A stretch of 64,000 bases of DNA, taken from positions 186,001-250,000 of the forward strand of contig NZ_SADT02000006.1 in the NCBI RefSeq assembly GCF_004016445.2, read 5' to 3'. The DNA comes from Mesorhizobium sp. M2E.F.Ca.ET.219.01.1.1. GTDB taxonomy: Bacteria; Pseudomonadota; Alphaproteobacteria; Rhizobiales; Rhizobiaceae. The notes beneath the pieces are model-generated. The model saw only the letters and a list, made by a program, of their open reading frames with translations. It had not been told where the DNA came from and did no database searches. This document shows positions 35,757 to 44,682 of the stretch, in pieces (position 1 is the first letter of the stretch; each line of letters begins with the position of its first letter). Made by a program: the position numbers and the translations under genes.

Positions 35757-36407
35757 ATGCAGCCCGGGGAGTTGAGCGAATACGCCGCAAGGCTGCGGGA
35801 GCGCGGCTATATATGCCTGCCGCTGCGTGCCGGCGGCAAGCATCTCGACCTCGCGGCCATGGAGTATGATCCGCTGCATCTGCGGACGTTGCGCAAGGAT
35901 TTGAAGGAACTGGCCTTCACCTCCACTACCTTCCAACTGGCACAGCGGCCGCCAGGCAGCGGCGACATCGCGCGCTGGTTTCGCGGCTTTGCCGGCAATG
36001 TCGGCATCCTGGGAGGGTTTTCCAACCTGATGATCCTCGATTTCGACGACGACGCCGGCTACCGAGCCTGGCTGGCTGATCACAAGGCGATCGTGAGCGC
36101 TACGCCGATGGCAAGATCGCCGGGCGGGTTTCATGTCTATCTGAGGACGCGCGAGCCGACGGTCTCCTCCAGCCTGCATTTCGGCTTGCGCCGGGTCGGT
36201 CACGTCAAGGCGCTCGGCGGCTATGTGGTCGGGCCCCCTTCTGTGCTCAGGGACGGTTCCTGCTACAGCTGGGTGAAAGGCCAGTCGCCATTCGATATCG
36301 AGCCGCAGGTCGTCGATGGTCTTGGCAGTCTTTCGCTGCGCCCGGTATCGATGCTCAAGCACCATTATGACCGCCTGCTCAAGCGCGGCTTCTTCGAACG
36401 GCAATGA
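35757..36407 (+). CDS. Stand-alone Prim-Pol (bifunctional DNA primase/polymerase N-terminal)-like protein
   Basis: A 216-residue protein with the archaeo-eukaryotic primase-like Prim-Pol fold seen in plasmid and phage replication proteins. Motif I is LMILDFDDD (Asp95, Asp97), motif II is SPGGFHVYL (His126), and GGYVVGPPS (154-162) is a further signature. Where such proteins usually carry an Asp just before that segment, this one reads GHVKALGG with His149, so the third metal ligand may be lost. There is no helicase partner. The gene is 12 bases from a glycosyltransferase gene and appears to lead a polysaccharide operon. The role is unknown: DNA synthesis, nucleotide binding or a relic. Confidence 0.75.
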   Translation: MQPGELSEYAARLRERGYICLPLRAGGKHLDLAAMEYDPLHLRTLRKDLKELAFTSTTFQLAQRPPGSGDIARWFRGFAGNVGILGGFSNLMILDFDDDAGYRAWLADHKAIVSATPMARSPGGFHVYLRTREPTVSSSLHFGLRRVGHVKALGGYVVGPPSVLRDGSCYSWVKGQSPFDIEPQVVDGLGSLSLRPVSMLKHHYDRLLKRGFFERQ

Positions 36408-36419
36408 ACGGCCCAGCGC

Positions 36420-38525
36420 ATGACGGCTGAGATCAGCGTCGTTATTCCGGCAAGAAACGCGGCCGCAACGATCGAGGCGGCTCTGAGCAGCCTTCTGTCC
36501 GACAAGCCGGTTATCCGCCAGATCCTGGTGATAGACGACGGCTCGGATGACCGCACGGCCGAGGTGGCGATGGAAAGCGCACGCCGCCTTGGCCTGCCGC
36601 TGGATGTGGTGAGCGTTCGCCTGGGCAGCGCGGGCGCCGCGCGCAATGTCGGCATCGAGCGGGCAGGCGGCACATCCATCTTCTTCCTCGACGCCGACGA
36701 CGAGGTGATGCCCGGCGGCCTGTCGCTGCTGGGCTCGGCGCTGGCAGGCCAGCCTCGCGCCGGCCTTGCCGTCGGGGCCAGCGTACGGCGCGCGCAGGGC
36801 CGGCCGGACAAGCTCAAGACGCCACATGGCTATGGTCCCGACAGGCGGCAGAACACGCGCCGATACCTGCGCAACGAATTATGGCCGATCGCGATGGGAA
36901 GCGCGCTGGTTGCCGGTTGGGCCACAGCCGGCATCCGCTTTCCGGAAGCCATCGGCCTCGACGAGGACACCTGCTACTGGGCGGCGCTGCTGGCGCTCGC
37001 CGAAGTCGTCGCGATCGAGACGCCGGTGCTCCTCTATCACCACAATGAGGAGCGGATGGCGCGCCGCTTCATAACCGCGCCGCGCAAGACGTTCCTCGCC
37101 ATAGCGCGCGAACTCGACAGCCTCGAAGCCGCCGGCGTCGGGCGGGACGCGTTGCAATGGCGAAAGGCCTGGATAGCGCAGCGCATCGCCCGCCAGCTCA
37201 TCAAGCACAGGATGTTCGCGGACGCCGCCGGCATGATGCGCGCGGTCAAGGCGCATCGGGAATTTGGCCGGAGCTGGAAGGCGGCTCAATATGTGGCGAG
37301 GATCCGGTTCGGGCGGCTGGCCGGGAACAGGCCGCATATATCTGTCGTTCCGGCGGCGCCCCGACGCACGCTGTTCGTCAGCTTCGATCCTGCCTACCCG
37401 CCCGCCTCCGGCGCCGATCTCAGGACCTTCGGCAATGCCGTCGCGGCCGCCGAAATCGGGCCCGTGCGCCTTGCCTCGGTGAGACCTGCCGGCTTGCTGC
37501 AGCCATCCGGCCTCGACATCCGCGTGGTCTCATTGACCACGGAAGCCGACAAGCGATCGCATTCGCTCGGCTGGCGACGGATCAAGGGCGAGAACCGGAT
37601 TCCGCGTCCGGCGCTCGCCCGGCTCAAAGCCCTGGCGCGCGAGTTCCGTCCGGACACGATCGTCGTCGAAAGCGTACCGCTGTTCAAGCTGCTGCAGCCT
37701 CTGCGGCCGCTGACCAGGCGGCTCATTCTCGACATGCACAATGTCGAGTCCGATCTCGCCGCCCAGACGCCCGGCAATGCCCCGTCGGCCGTGTCGCCCG
37801 GGATAAGGCAGCTGGAGCGAAGGGCGGCGGCGATCGTCGACCGCATCTGGGTCTGTTCGAAGCTGGACCGCGAGCGGCTCAAGGCGATAACCGCGCATGA
37901 AACGCCGGTCGATATCGTGCCGAACGGGATTCCGCGCGCCAAAGGGACGTCCGAGCTGCTGCCTCCATCGCCCGGGACGTCCGACGGATTTCCGATTATC
38001 CTCTTTGTTGGCCATCTCGGCTATCATCCCAACATCGATGCCGCTGAACGCCTGGCCCGCATCATCCTGCCGCGGATCCGACAGGCCTTGCCGGCCGCGC
38101 GGCTCATCCTAGCCGGTCGTTCGCCCGATCCGGCCGTCCGTATCCTGGCCCAACTCGATGGCGTCGTCCTGATCGAAAACCCCGACGATGTCGGTCCCCT
38201 GCTGTCGGCAGCGCATCTTTGCATCGTCCCGCTCAGGAGCGGGGGCGGCACGCGCATCAAGATCCTGGAAGCGATGGCCGCGGGTGTTCCGGTGATCGCG
38301 ACGCCGCTGGCGGCCGAAGGGCTCGACCTCGCCGGCGGTGAAGACCTGCTTCTGTCCGACACCGACGAAGGACTGGCCGACCTCGCGGTCGCACTCTGTT
38401 CCGACCCGGCCCGCATGGCCAGATTGCGTGCCCGCGCCCATGATACCGCATGGTCCCGCTTCGGACCTCAGGCAATCCGCGAAGCCGTTCGCCACGGCCT
38501 GGGACTGGACGGAACCAGCCGATGA
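36420..38525 (+). CDS. Two-domain glycosyltransferase, GT2 fused to GT4/GT1-like
   Basis: A 701-residue fusion. The N-terminal half (about 1-290) is a GT-A enzyme: ISVVIPARNAAATIEAAL, LVIDDGSDDRT and the metal-binding FFLDADDE near residue 88, with the catalytic-base-like GLDEDTCYWA. The C-terminal half (about 315-700) is GT-B: FVSFDPAYPPASGADLRTFG, ILDMHNVESD, FVGHLGYHPNIDAAERL and VPLRSGGGTRIKILEAMAAG, resembling the group 1 transferases. The two activities could add successive sugars to one glycan. It lies 22 bases before the GT32-GT62 gene. Confidence 0.88.
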   Translation: MTAEISVVIPARNAAATIEAALSSLLSDKPVIRQILVIDDGSDDRTAEVAMESARRLGLPLDVVSVRLGSAGAARNVGIERAGGTSIFFLDADDEVMPGGLSLLGSALAGQPRAGLAVGASVRRAQGRPDKLKTPHGYGPDRRQNTRRYLRNELWPIAMGSALVAGWATAGIRFPEAIGLDEDTCYWAALLALAEVVAIETPVLLYHHNEERMARRFITAPRKTFLAIARELDSLEAAGVGRDALQWRKAWIAQRIARQLIKHRMFADAAGMMRAVKAHREFGRSWKAAQYVARIRFGRLAGNRPHISVVPAAPRRTLFVSFDPAYPPASGADLRTFGNAVAAAEIGPVRLASVRPAGLLQPSGLDIRVVSLTTEADKRSHSLGWRRIKGENRIPRPALARLKALAREFRPDTIVVESVPLFKLLQPLRPLTRRLILDMHNVESDLAAQTPGNAPSAVSPGIRQLERRAAAIVDRIWVCSKLDRERLKAITAHETPVDIVPNGIPRAKGTSELLPPSPGTSDGFPIILFVGHLGYHPNIDAAERLARIILPRIRQALPAARLILAGRSPDPAVRILAQLDGVVLIENPDDVGPLLSAAHLCIVPLRSGGGTRIKILEAMAAGVPVIATPLAAEGLDLAGGEDLLLSDTDEGLADLAVALCSDPARMARLRARAHDTAWSRFGPQAIREAVRHGLGLDGTSR

Positions 38526-38547
38526 ACCGCCGCACAACGAGCCTTAC

Positions 38548-40113
38548 ATGATCCCCAAGATCCTGCACCAGACCTGGAAGACCGACCAGATCCCGACCCG
38601 ATTCCAGGCTTATATCGAGAGCTGGAAGCGGCACCATCCGGACTGGACGATGATGTTCTGGAACGATCGTCAGCTGCTCGAGTTCGTCGCGCGGCATTAT
38701 CCTGACTTCCTGCCGACCTTTTGCAGTTACGAGAGCGGCGTGCTGAGGGCGGATGCCGGACGGTACCTGCTTCTGCATCATTTCGGCGGGGTCTACGCCG
38801 ATATCGATTGCGAATGCGTGGCGCCGTTCGATCCGCTGGCCAGCGAGGACCGGATCGTTTTCTGCAAGGAGCCGGATACGCATGCACGTGTGCAGGCCGA
38901 TTTCCGCCGGCTGCCCTATCTTCTGTTCAACGGCACGATCGCCAGCCCGCCCGGCCATCCCTTCTGGCTTCACCTCCTGTCCTTCCTGCCGGGGCTCGCC
39001 CAGGCCAAGGAAGCCATCGACGCGACGGGCCCCTGCGTGATGACTTCGGCGCAGCTCAGCTATGGCGATCAATCCGCCTTCGCCATCCATCCTTCGGCGC
39101 TGTTCGCGCCGGTCGACTCGGCTGGGCGCAGGGGCGACGATGGGACGCCGACCCTTTCCATCCACCATTGGGCCGGCACATGGTGGACACGCGCTCCGGC
39201 GCCGGGCTGGCGAGACAATCTCCGCACGCATGCCTACCGATCCTGGCACCATCTGACACGCGGCGCTCATCTAAGCGAAGCAGCCGCCAGGCAGGGCGTG
39301 AGCCAGGCGGCCCTCGCGGCGCCGATCCCGTCGGGTGGCAATGTCGCCATCCTGGTGCCGTTGCGCGACGCGGCCGATCATATCCAGCCCTTCCTCGATG
39401 CCGTCGCCGCGCTCGACTACCCGAAGGACAGGATCAAGCTGGTCTTTTGCGAGGGCGACAGCGTGGACGGAAGCTGGGAGCGGTTGCAGCAGGCCGTGGC
39501 GCCGCTGGCCGGCGCCTATCGGGACGTGATTCTGCTGCAGAAGCAGACAGGCGTCCGGCTCGACCGGACGGAGCGCGCCAAGCGAGGCCTGCAGCGCGTG
39601 AGGCGCGGCGCCATCGCGAAGGTGCGAAACCACCTGATCGACCGCGGCCTCGACACGAGCGACGACTGGGCGTTGTGGGTCGATATCGACGTGTGGCGAT
39701 TTCCCCGCGATATCTTGAGCCGGCTTATCGAAAGCGGGAATCGCATCGTGGTCCCAAACTGCGTCAAGATAGCCGGCGGCGACAGTTTCGACCTCAACAG
39801 CTTCGTCAGCGTGCGCAAAGAGAAGGATTATCGCTACTATCGCCAGATACGCGGCGGCATCTACCAGCCCGCCGTGCACTCCTATTCCCGCCTGCATCTC
39901 AGCGACGTCAGACATCTCGACAGCATCGGCCTCGACGGGGTCGGCGGGACGATGCTTTTGGTCGACGCGGCCTTGCATCGCGGCGGGCTTCGCTTTCCGG
40001 AAATCCCCTATCGCGACCTGATCGAGACGGAGGCCTTTGGCGTGCTGGCCAACGACCTTGGTATCCGGCCGGTGGGTCTGCCCAAGCTCGAAATCCTGCA
40101 CGTGCCGTGGTGA
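38548..40113 (+). CDS. GT32-GT62 (Anp1-like) fused glycosyltransferase
   Basis: A 521-residue protein starting MIPKILHQTWKTDQIPTRF, a GT32 (capsular/Och1-like) domain with its DxD motif in GGVYADIDCEC (Asp85, Asp87) and closing IHHWAGTWW. The second domain (about 264-521) reads VAILVPLRDAADHIQPFLDA, AKVRNHLIDRGL, WALWVDIDVWRFPRDIL (DxD at 379-381), VVPNCVKI and FDLNSF, which is the order of motifs in the Anp1/Mnn9/Van1 mannosyltransferase family (GT62). That family is best known from fungi. The start was set at the first Met of the GT32 domain; the frame is open upstream inside the previous gene. Donor and acceptor are unknown. Confidence 0.8.
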   Translation: MIPKILHQTWKTDQIPTRFQAYIESWKRHHPDWTMMFWNDRQLLEFVARHYPDFLPTFCSYESGVLRADAGRYLLLHHFGGVYADIDCECVAPFDPLASEDRIVFCKEPDTHARVQADFRRLPYLLFNGTIASPPGHPFWLHLLSFLPGLAQAKEAIDATGPCVMTSAQLSYGDQSAFAIHPSALFAPVDSAGRRGDDGTPTLSIHHWAGTWWTRAPAPGWRDNLRTHAYRSWHHLTRGAHLSEAAARQGVSQAALAAPIPSGGNVAILVPLRDAADHIQPFLDAVAALDYPKDRIKLVFCEGDSVDGSWERLQQAVAPLAGAYRDVILLQKQTGVRLDRTERAKRGLQRVRRGAIAKVRNHLIDRGLDTSDDWALWVDIDVWRFPRDILSRLIESGNRIVVPNCVKIAGGDSFDLNSFVSVRKEKDYRYYRQIRGGIYQPAVHSYSRLHLSDVRHLDSIGLDGVGGTMLLVDAALHRGGLRFPEIPYRDLIETEAFGVLANDLGIRPVGLPKLEILHVPW

Positions 40114-40122
40114 ACGCCCATG

Positions 40123-41124
40123 TTACATCGGCCTGCCGCGGCGGGCAGCCAGCCAACGGCGCCACCTGTTACGCAGAAACGCCTTGCGACCAAACGGCAG
40201 CGAGGGTTTGCCAGGCGGCTGGGGCGCGCCGTGCTGCGTCAGGCGCTGAGTGACGAGCCGAGCGAGCCGACAGAGCGGAGGCGTGTCAAGGCTGGCAATC
40301 TGGGCTGCCAGTTTCTCGGGCAGCGGGTTCGATCGCCAGGCAAGATAGGCTGCATAGGCCTGGGGTGTCTCGATGAGATGGCGGAGATAGGCCGCGAGTT
40401 CCGCCGGTGTGCTGAAGGAGGCGGCATCGATAAAGGAATTGTCGGGGGCGAAGTCGGCGGCATTGGGCGCGCCGAGATAGACCGGCACCGTGCCGGCCTC
40501 CAACGGATCGAACATCTTCTCGGTGACGTAGTCCGGCGCGATCGAATTCTCCAGCGCCAGGCAGAAGCGATAGCGGCCAATGGTCTCGAGCTTGGTCTGC
40601 CGGCCGAGATCAGGGCCTATGATCTCGCGGTTGGGCCGGTAGCGACCGTAGCAATCGACCGCGATGTGCCGGGACAGCTCGGCGATGAATGTATCACGCC
40701 CGCTCTTGTTGAAGCTCGATGACTGGAAATGCACCGCCGGGGCGCATTCGGTCTTAGGCGGTATCGGCACGTGGCGGGCGGCTTCCCACCAGCTTGCTTG
40801 CGGCAGATAAGGCCTCCAGACGTCCGCGCCGGTTTCATAGGTCATGGCGACATCGAAGTGCCGCGTGACGGCCGCATCGGCCATGACGGGATAATTGACG
40901 ACGCTCTCCATCGACCATGCAACCCAGAGCTGGCCAGGATATTTGTAGGCATCGCCGGCTTCGCGAAAATTCGGCAGATGGAAGACCACGGCGTCGGCCT
41001 CAGCAAGCCGCCGCCGGTCGTTGGTCCATTCGACGGGCACGGAGCATCGCGGTATGGCCGCGACGTCGACGGGTTTGTTGAAGTAGCGCGTCCAGAAGAG
41101 GATCAGCGGGGCATTTGACGGCAT
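40123..41124 (-). CDS. GT10 alpha-1,3-fucosyltransferase-like protein
   Basis: A 333-residue GT-B glycosyltransferase of family GT10. The family signature is clear: YRFCLALENSIAPDYVTEKM followed by FDPLEAGTVPVYLGAPN (about residues 184-220), with FQSSSFNKSGRDTFIAEL upstream. It would transfer fucose from GDP-fucose to a glycan; some bacterial members use other sugars. It is convergent with the GT32-GT62 gene, stop to stop across nine bases. The C-terminus is basic (RNRWRRWLAARRG), which may aid membrane association as in Helicobacter enzymes. Confidence 0.85.
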   Translation of the reverse strand: MPSNAPLILFWTRYFNKPVDVAAIPRCSVPVEWTNDRRRLAEADAVVFHLPNFREAGDAYKYPGQLWVAWSMESVVNYPVMADAAVTRHFDVAMTYETGADVWRPYLPQASWWEAARHVPIPPKTECAPAVHFQSSSFNKSGRDTFIAELSRHIAVDCYGRYRPNREIIGPDLGRQTKLETIGRYRFCLALENSIAPDYVTEKMFDPLEAGTVPVYLGAPNAADFAPDNSFIDAASFSTPAELAAYLRHLIETPQAYAAYLAWRSNPLPEKLAAQIASLDTPPLCRLARLVTQRLTQHGAPQPPGKPSLPFGRKAFLRNRWRRWLAARRGRPM

Positions 41125-41203
41125 CAGGCTCTTCGGGTCAGATGACGCACCGTCTTACGACTTTCCCGACTGTTGGGAAAGCACAGCTGCCTTTGCCGGG
41201 GGC

Positions 41204-41679
41204 TCAGTCGTGCAGGTCCCGCGAAATCGCCGGCCCGATGGCGAAATCGGAAAACGTCACCTCGAATCCTTCGCGCCGCGGCGAGCAGCACATCATGCCG
41301 ACATCGACCGATTTCGAGACCGGGAAATAGGCCAGCCGCACCGGCTTCCAACGGTCGTCGGCGGCATCCAGATATTGGATGCGGATCGCCTCGGCGTGAC
41401 GCGTCAGGCGGATTCTGACGCCGTCCATGCCGGCGTTTCGCTGAGGCGCAGCATCAGCCCCGCCTGATCATAGACCACCTTGTAGTCGCCCTTGACGGTG
41501 ACCTCGGCGGCGAAGTCACCCTCGACCGGGCGGTAGAGGAAATGGCCGTTGTCGCGCCAGAAGGCGTAAAAAGTCTCGCGCCAGAAATCCGTATCCTTGC
41601 CGGTGCGGATGGTGAGCGTGCCGTCGCCGAACACTTGGTGCGGCGGCGGGTTGAGCCATGTCATGTCGGCCACGCTCAT
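41204..41679 (-). pseudogene. DUF1349-like protein, broken by internal deletion and frameshift
   Basis: The first part (41679 to about 41430) reads MSVADMTWLNPPPHQVFGDG and continues to VYDQAGLMLRLSET, the N-terminal half of a DUF1349 (concanavalin-like) protein. The end of the domain appears in another frame as GVRIRLTRHAEAIRIQYLD and RWKPVRLAYFP down to 41204. In intact relatives about 40 residues lie between these two pieces, so the gene has lost an internal segment and its frame near 41420-41440. As written the first frame stops at 41404 after 91 residues. It lies 17 bases after the aldehyde dehydrogenase gene. Confidence 0.7.
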
Positions 41680-41696
41680 CGATCTCCCGAATCGGA

Positions 41697-43136
41697 TCAG
41701 CCGGCGAATGTATAGGCGGTCTTCACCGTGGTGTAGAACTCCATCGCGTAGCGGCCCTGCTCGCGCGGGCCGTAGCTCGAGCCCTTGCGGCCGCCGAACG
41801 GCACATGGAAGTCGACGCCCGCCGTCGGCAGGTTGACCATCACCATGCCGGCTTCGGAATTGCGCTTGAAATGCGTCGCATGCTTCAGGCTGGTCGTGCA
41901 GATGCCGGAGGTCAGGCCGAACGGCGTGTCGTTGGCGACAGCCAGCGCCTCGTCATAATCCTTGACGCGGATGACATTGGCGACCGGGCCAAAGATCTCC
42001 TCGCGCGAGATGCGCATGGCATTGTTGGAGCCGACAAACAGCGCCGGCTTCAGATAGAAGCCCGGCGTGCCGCGCTCCAGCCGCTCGCCGCCGAAGGCGA
42101 GCGTTGCGCCTTCCCTGACACCGATGGCGATATAATCTTCGTCCTGCTTCAGCTGCGTCTGGTCGACGACCGGGCCGATCTGGGTCTTGGCGTCCAGCGC
42201 ATCGCCGATGACGAGCTTGTCCAGCCGCTCCTTCACGGCGTCTACGAAACGGTCGTGGATGCCGTCGGTAACGACCAGGCGTGACGATGCGGTGCAGCGC
42301 TGCCCGGTCGAGAAATAGGCGCCGTTGACGGCGCAGTCGACGGCGACCGCGAGGTCGGCATCGTCGAGCACGACGAGCGGGTTCTTGCCGCCCATTTCGA
42401 GCTGGAACTTGCGCATGTGCTCGACGCTTGCCGCGGCGACGCGCTTGCCCGTACCGACCGAGCCGGTGAAGGAGATGGCGTTGACGTCGGGACTGTCGAG
42501 CATCGCCTGGCCGACCACCGAGCCCTTGCCCATGACGAGGTTGAGCACGCCCTTGGGCAGGCCGGCGCGATGCAGGATGTCGACGATGGTCCAGGCGCTC
42601 TCAGGCACCAGCTCAGCCGGCTTGAAGACGATGGTGTTGCCGTAGGCCAGCGCCGGGGCGATCTTCCAGGCGGGAATGGCGATGGGGAAATTCCACGGCG
42701 TGATGATGCCGACCACGCCGACGCCCTCGCGGGTCATCTCGACGCCGACGCCGGGCCGCACGCTCGGCACCATCTCGCCCGACAGGCGCAGCGTCTCGCC
42801 GGCAAAGAAGTCGAAGATCTGCGCGGCGCGGATCGTCTCGCCGACACCCTCGGCCAATGTCTTGCCTTCCTCGCGCGCGAGCGAGCGGCCGATCTCATCC
42901 TTGCGCGCCATGATCTCGTCGGAGGTCTTCTTCAGCACGGCGTGGCGGGCCAGCGGGCCGGAGCGCGACCAGGCCGGAAAGGCTGTCTTGGCGGCGGCGA
43001 TGGCCTGCTTTGCCTCCTCCGGCCCAGCCGAAGCGTATTCGCCGACAACGTCGTTGGTGTTCGACGGGTTGATGTTGCGCGAGCCGGCCTCGCCAAGCCA
43101 CTCGCCGTCGATCAGGTTCTTGCGGTGCAGGGTCAT
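41697..43136 (-). CDS. Aldehyde dehydrogenase (ketoglutarate-semialdehyde/succinate-semialdehyde type)
   Basis: A 479-residue NAD(P)-dependent aldehyde dehydrogenase. Landmarks are ITPWNFPIAIPAWKIAPAL, FTGSVGTGK (coenzyme loop), the general base in QLEMGGKNPLVVLDDAD, the catalytic cysteine in GQRCTASSRL and EEIFGPVANVI. The overall form resembles enzymes that oxidise alpha-ketoglutaric semialdehyde at the end of sugar-acid or hydroxyproline breakdown. No pathway partner is adjacent, so the true substrate is open. A palindrome TTGTCAGACAA lies 48 bases upstream of the start. Confidence 0.85.
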   Translation of the reverse strand: MTLHRKNLIDGEWLGEAGSRNINPSNTNDVVGEYASAGPEEAKQAIAAAKTAFPAWSRSGPLARHAVLKKTSDEIMARKDEIGRSLAREEGKTLAEGVGETIRAAQIFDFFAGETLRLSGEMVPSVRPGVGVEMTREGVGVVGIITPWNFPIAIPAWKIAPALAYGNTIVFKPAELVPESAWTIVDILHRAGLPKGVLNLVMGKGSVVGQAMLDSPDVNAISFTGSVGTGKRVAAASVEHMRKFQLEMGGKNPLVVLDDADLAVAVDCAVNGAYFSTGQRCTASSRLVVTDGIHDRFVDAVKERLDKLVIGDALDAKTQIGPVVDQTQLKQDEDYIAIGVREGATLAFGGERLERGTPGFYLKPALFVGSNNAMRISREEIFGPVANVIRVKDYDEALAVANDTPFGLTSGICTTSLKHATHFKRNSEAGMVMVNLPTAGVDFHVPFGGRKGSSYGPREQGRYAMEFYTTVKTAYTFAG

Positions 43137-43183
43137 CTTGTTTTTCCTTGGGTTTTGGTCGCGGCGACCTTTGGCCGGGTCAA

Positions 43184-43194
43184 TTGTCAGACAA
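43184..43194. promoter_or_regulatory. GntR/FadR-like palindrome TTGTCAGACAA
   Basis: Perfect 11-base palindrome (TTGTC-A-GACAA) 48 bases upstream of the aldehyde dehydrogenase start. The pattern T-x-GT-N3-AC-x-A is what FadR-subfamily GntR regulators recognise. No such gene is immediately next to it; the nearest is at 57144-57875. Confidence 0.4.
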
Positions 43195-43256
43195 ATGATA
43201 TAGTGATTGTCCGGGAGGAGGTCTACCCGCGATCTTAAACCTAGAGCTGGTTCGCG

Positions 43257-43742
43257 TCAGGTCGAGAACGACCAGAACAGGCAGGCGAGCGTGACCGCGC
43301 CGAAGATGACGAAGAAAAGGCTTCTGAGCAGGACGTTGCGGCGAAGCTCGTTCATGGTGAGGTGCGCCGCCACGATAGCTGCGACGAACAGGAAGCGCCA
43401 GTTGAAGAGCGCCCAAAGCACCTCGTGCTGGCCGAAGGCCCATCTGGCGATCAGCGCGCCGACGAGGGTCGCGAACAGCATGATCGTCGCCCAGAAGATC
43501 GCGTCGGCGGCATGGGTCAGCACGATGCCGGCGGCGCGTATCGGCAGGACCATCATCAGCATGGCGCCGAAGAAATAGACGGCGGCAATCGCCAGGAACG
43601 AGCCGGCATCGGCAATGCCGTCGAGACGCTTCACGCCGAACGCGCCGTAAGGATAGCCGTGCCTGGCAACCGCCAAAGAGAGCGCCATCAGCAAGGCGCT
43701 CAGAACCGTTACCAGTGCGAATGTGCCGAGGGCCTTGCTCAT
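43257..43742 (-). CDS. Four-helix membrane protein of unknown function
   Basis: A 161-residue hydrophobic protein with four likely membrane helices: about 5-27, 45-67, 75-95 and 107-125, plus a hydrophobic C-terminus (LLRSLFFVIFGAVTLACLFW). Between helices there is a conserved-looking GVKRLDGIADAGSF and a WALFNWRFLF stretch. I recognise no family. It stands alone between the aldehyde dehydrogenase and a peptide-type ABC operon, on the same strand as both. Confidence 0.7.
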   Translation of the reverse strand: MSKALGTFALVTVLSALLMALSLAVARHGYPYGAFGVKRLDGIADAGSFLAIAAVYFFGAMLMMVLPIRAAGIVLTHAADAIFWATIMLFATLVGALIARWAFGQHEVLWALFNWRFLFVAAIVAAHLTMNELRRNVLLRSLFFVIFGAVTLACLFWSFST

Positions 43743-43794
43743 GCCGTTCCCTGTCGAGACGAATCAACAGGAGTCTAGCAATCAAAGCCCCAAT

Positions 43795-44682
43795 TCACCT
43801 CTCGATATTCTCGAAGGCGCCGATCCCTTGAGCGATCAGGTTGGTCGCCATGACCAGCGAGACGATCGCGCCTGAGTTGAAGACCACGACCCACCATTTG
43901 CCGCCGGTCAGGAAACCATAGCCTTCGGCGACCGCCAGACCCCAGTCGGCTGAAGGCGGCTGGATGCCGAGGCCGAGAAAGCTCAGCGTCGCGATCGAGA
44001 AAAAGGCGTAACCCAGCCTCGTGACGAGCTCGATGAGGATCGTCTCACGAATGTTGGGCAGGATTTCCAACACCATGATGGCGAAGGCATTCTCGCCGCC
44101 GAGACGGGCGGCGCTGACATATTCGCGTTCCTTCTGCTCGCGCACCGCGGCGCGCACGGTCCTTGCCACCAGCGGCGCATAGGCGATGGCGATCACCAGG
44201 ATAACGGTAAGGTTCGAGGGCCCGAGCGCCACCAGCGTCATGGTGACCAGCACGATGAACGGGAAGGCCATCAGCGTGTCGAGCAGCCGCGCGCCGACCG
44301 CGTCGACCAGCCCGTCGAAATAGCCGAGCACCAGGCCGATGATGGTGCCGGCGGCGACGCCGCCAAGCGTGGCGAGCGGCGCCACCAGCAGGATATCGCG
44401 CGATCCGACGATGATGCGGGACAGCACGTCGCGGCCGAGATGATCGGTGCCGAACCAGTGCGCGGCATCCGGCGGCGTCAGCGTGGCGATGAAATCCTCG
44501 GCATAGGGATCGTAGGGAACCAGCCGGTCGCCGAACAAGGCGCAGGCGATCCAGAAGGCGAGGATGAGCGATCCAATGATGACGGAGAGAGGAAGGCCGC
44601 GAACGGCGCGGCCCAGCCTGCCGGCGACCCGCAGGAGAATAGGCGCGTGCGACGGTGCCGGGAACTCCAGGAGATCCATCAT
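43795..44682 (-). CDS. Peptide/opine-type ABC permease (DppC-like)
   Basis: A 295-residue permease with the DppC N-terminal extension and the conserved HWFGTDHLGRDVLSRI stretch (about 75-90), then the coupling loop EYVSAARLGGENAFAIMVLEILPN. About six membrane helices. The start ATG at 44682 overlaps the stop of the DppB-like gene by four bases. It is the last gene of an operon with DppB-like, binding protein, DUF427 and monooxygenase genes. Confidence 0.9.
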   Translation of the reverse strand: MMDLLEFPAPSHAPILLRVAGRLGRAVRGLPLSVIIGSLILAFWIACALFGDRLVPYDPYAEDFIATLTPPDAAHWFGTDHLGRDVLSRIIVGSRDILLVAPLATLGGVAAGTIIGLVLGYFDGLVDAVGARLLDTLMAFPFIVLVTMTLVALGPSNLTVILVIAIAYAPLVARTVRAAVREQKEREYVSAARLGGENAFAIMVLEILPNIRETILIELVTRLGYAFFSIATLSFLGLGIQPPSADWGLAVAEGYGFLTGGKWWVVVFNSGAIVSLVMATNLIAQGIGAFENIER

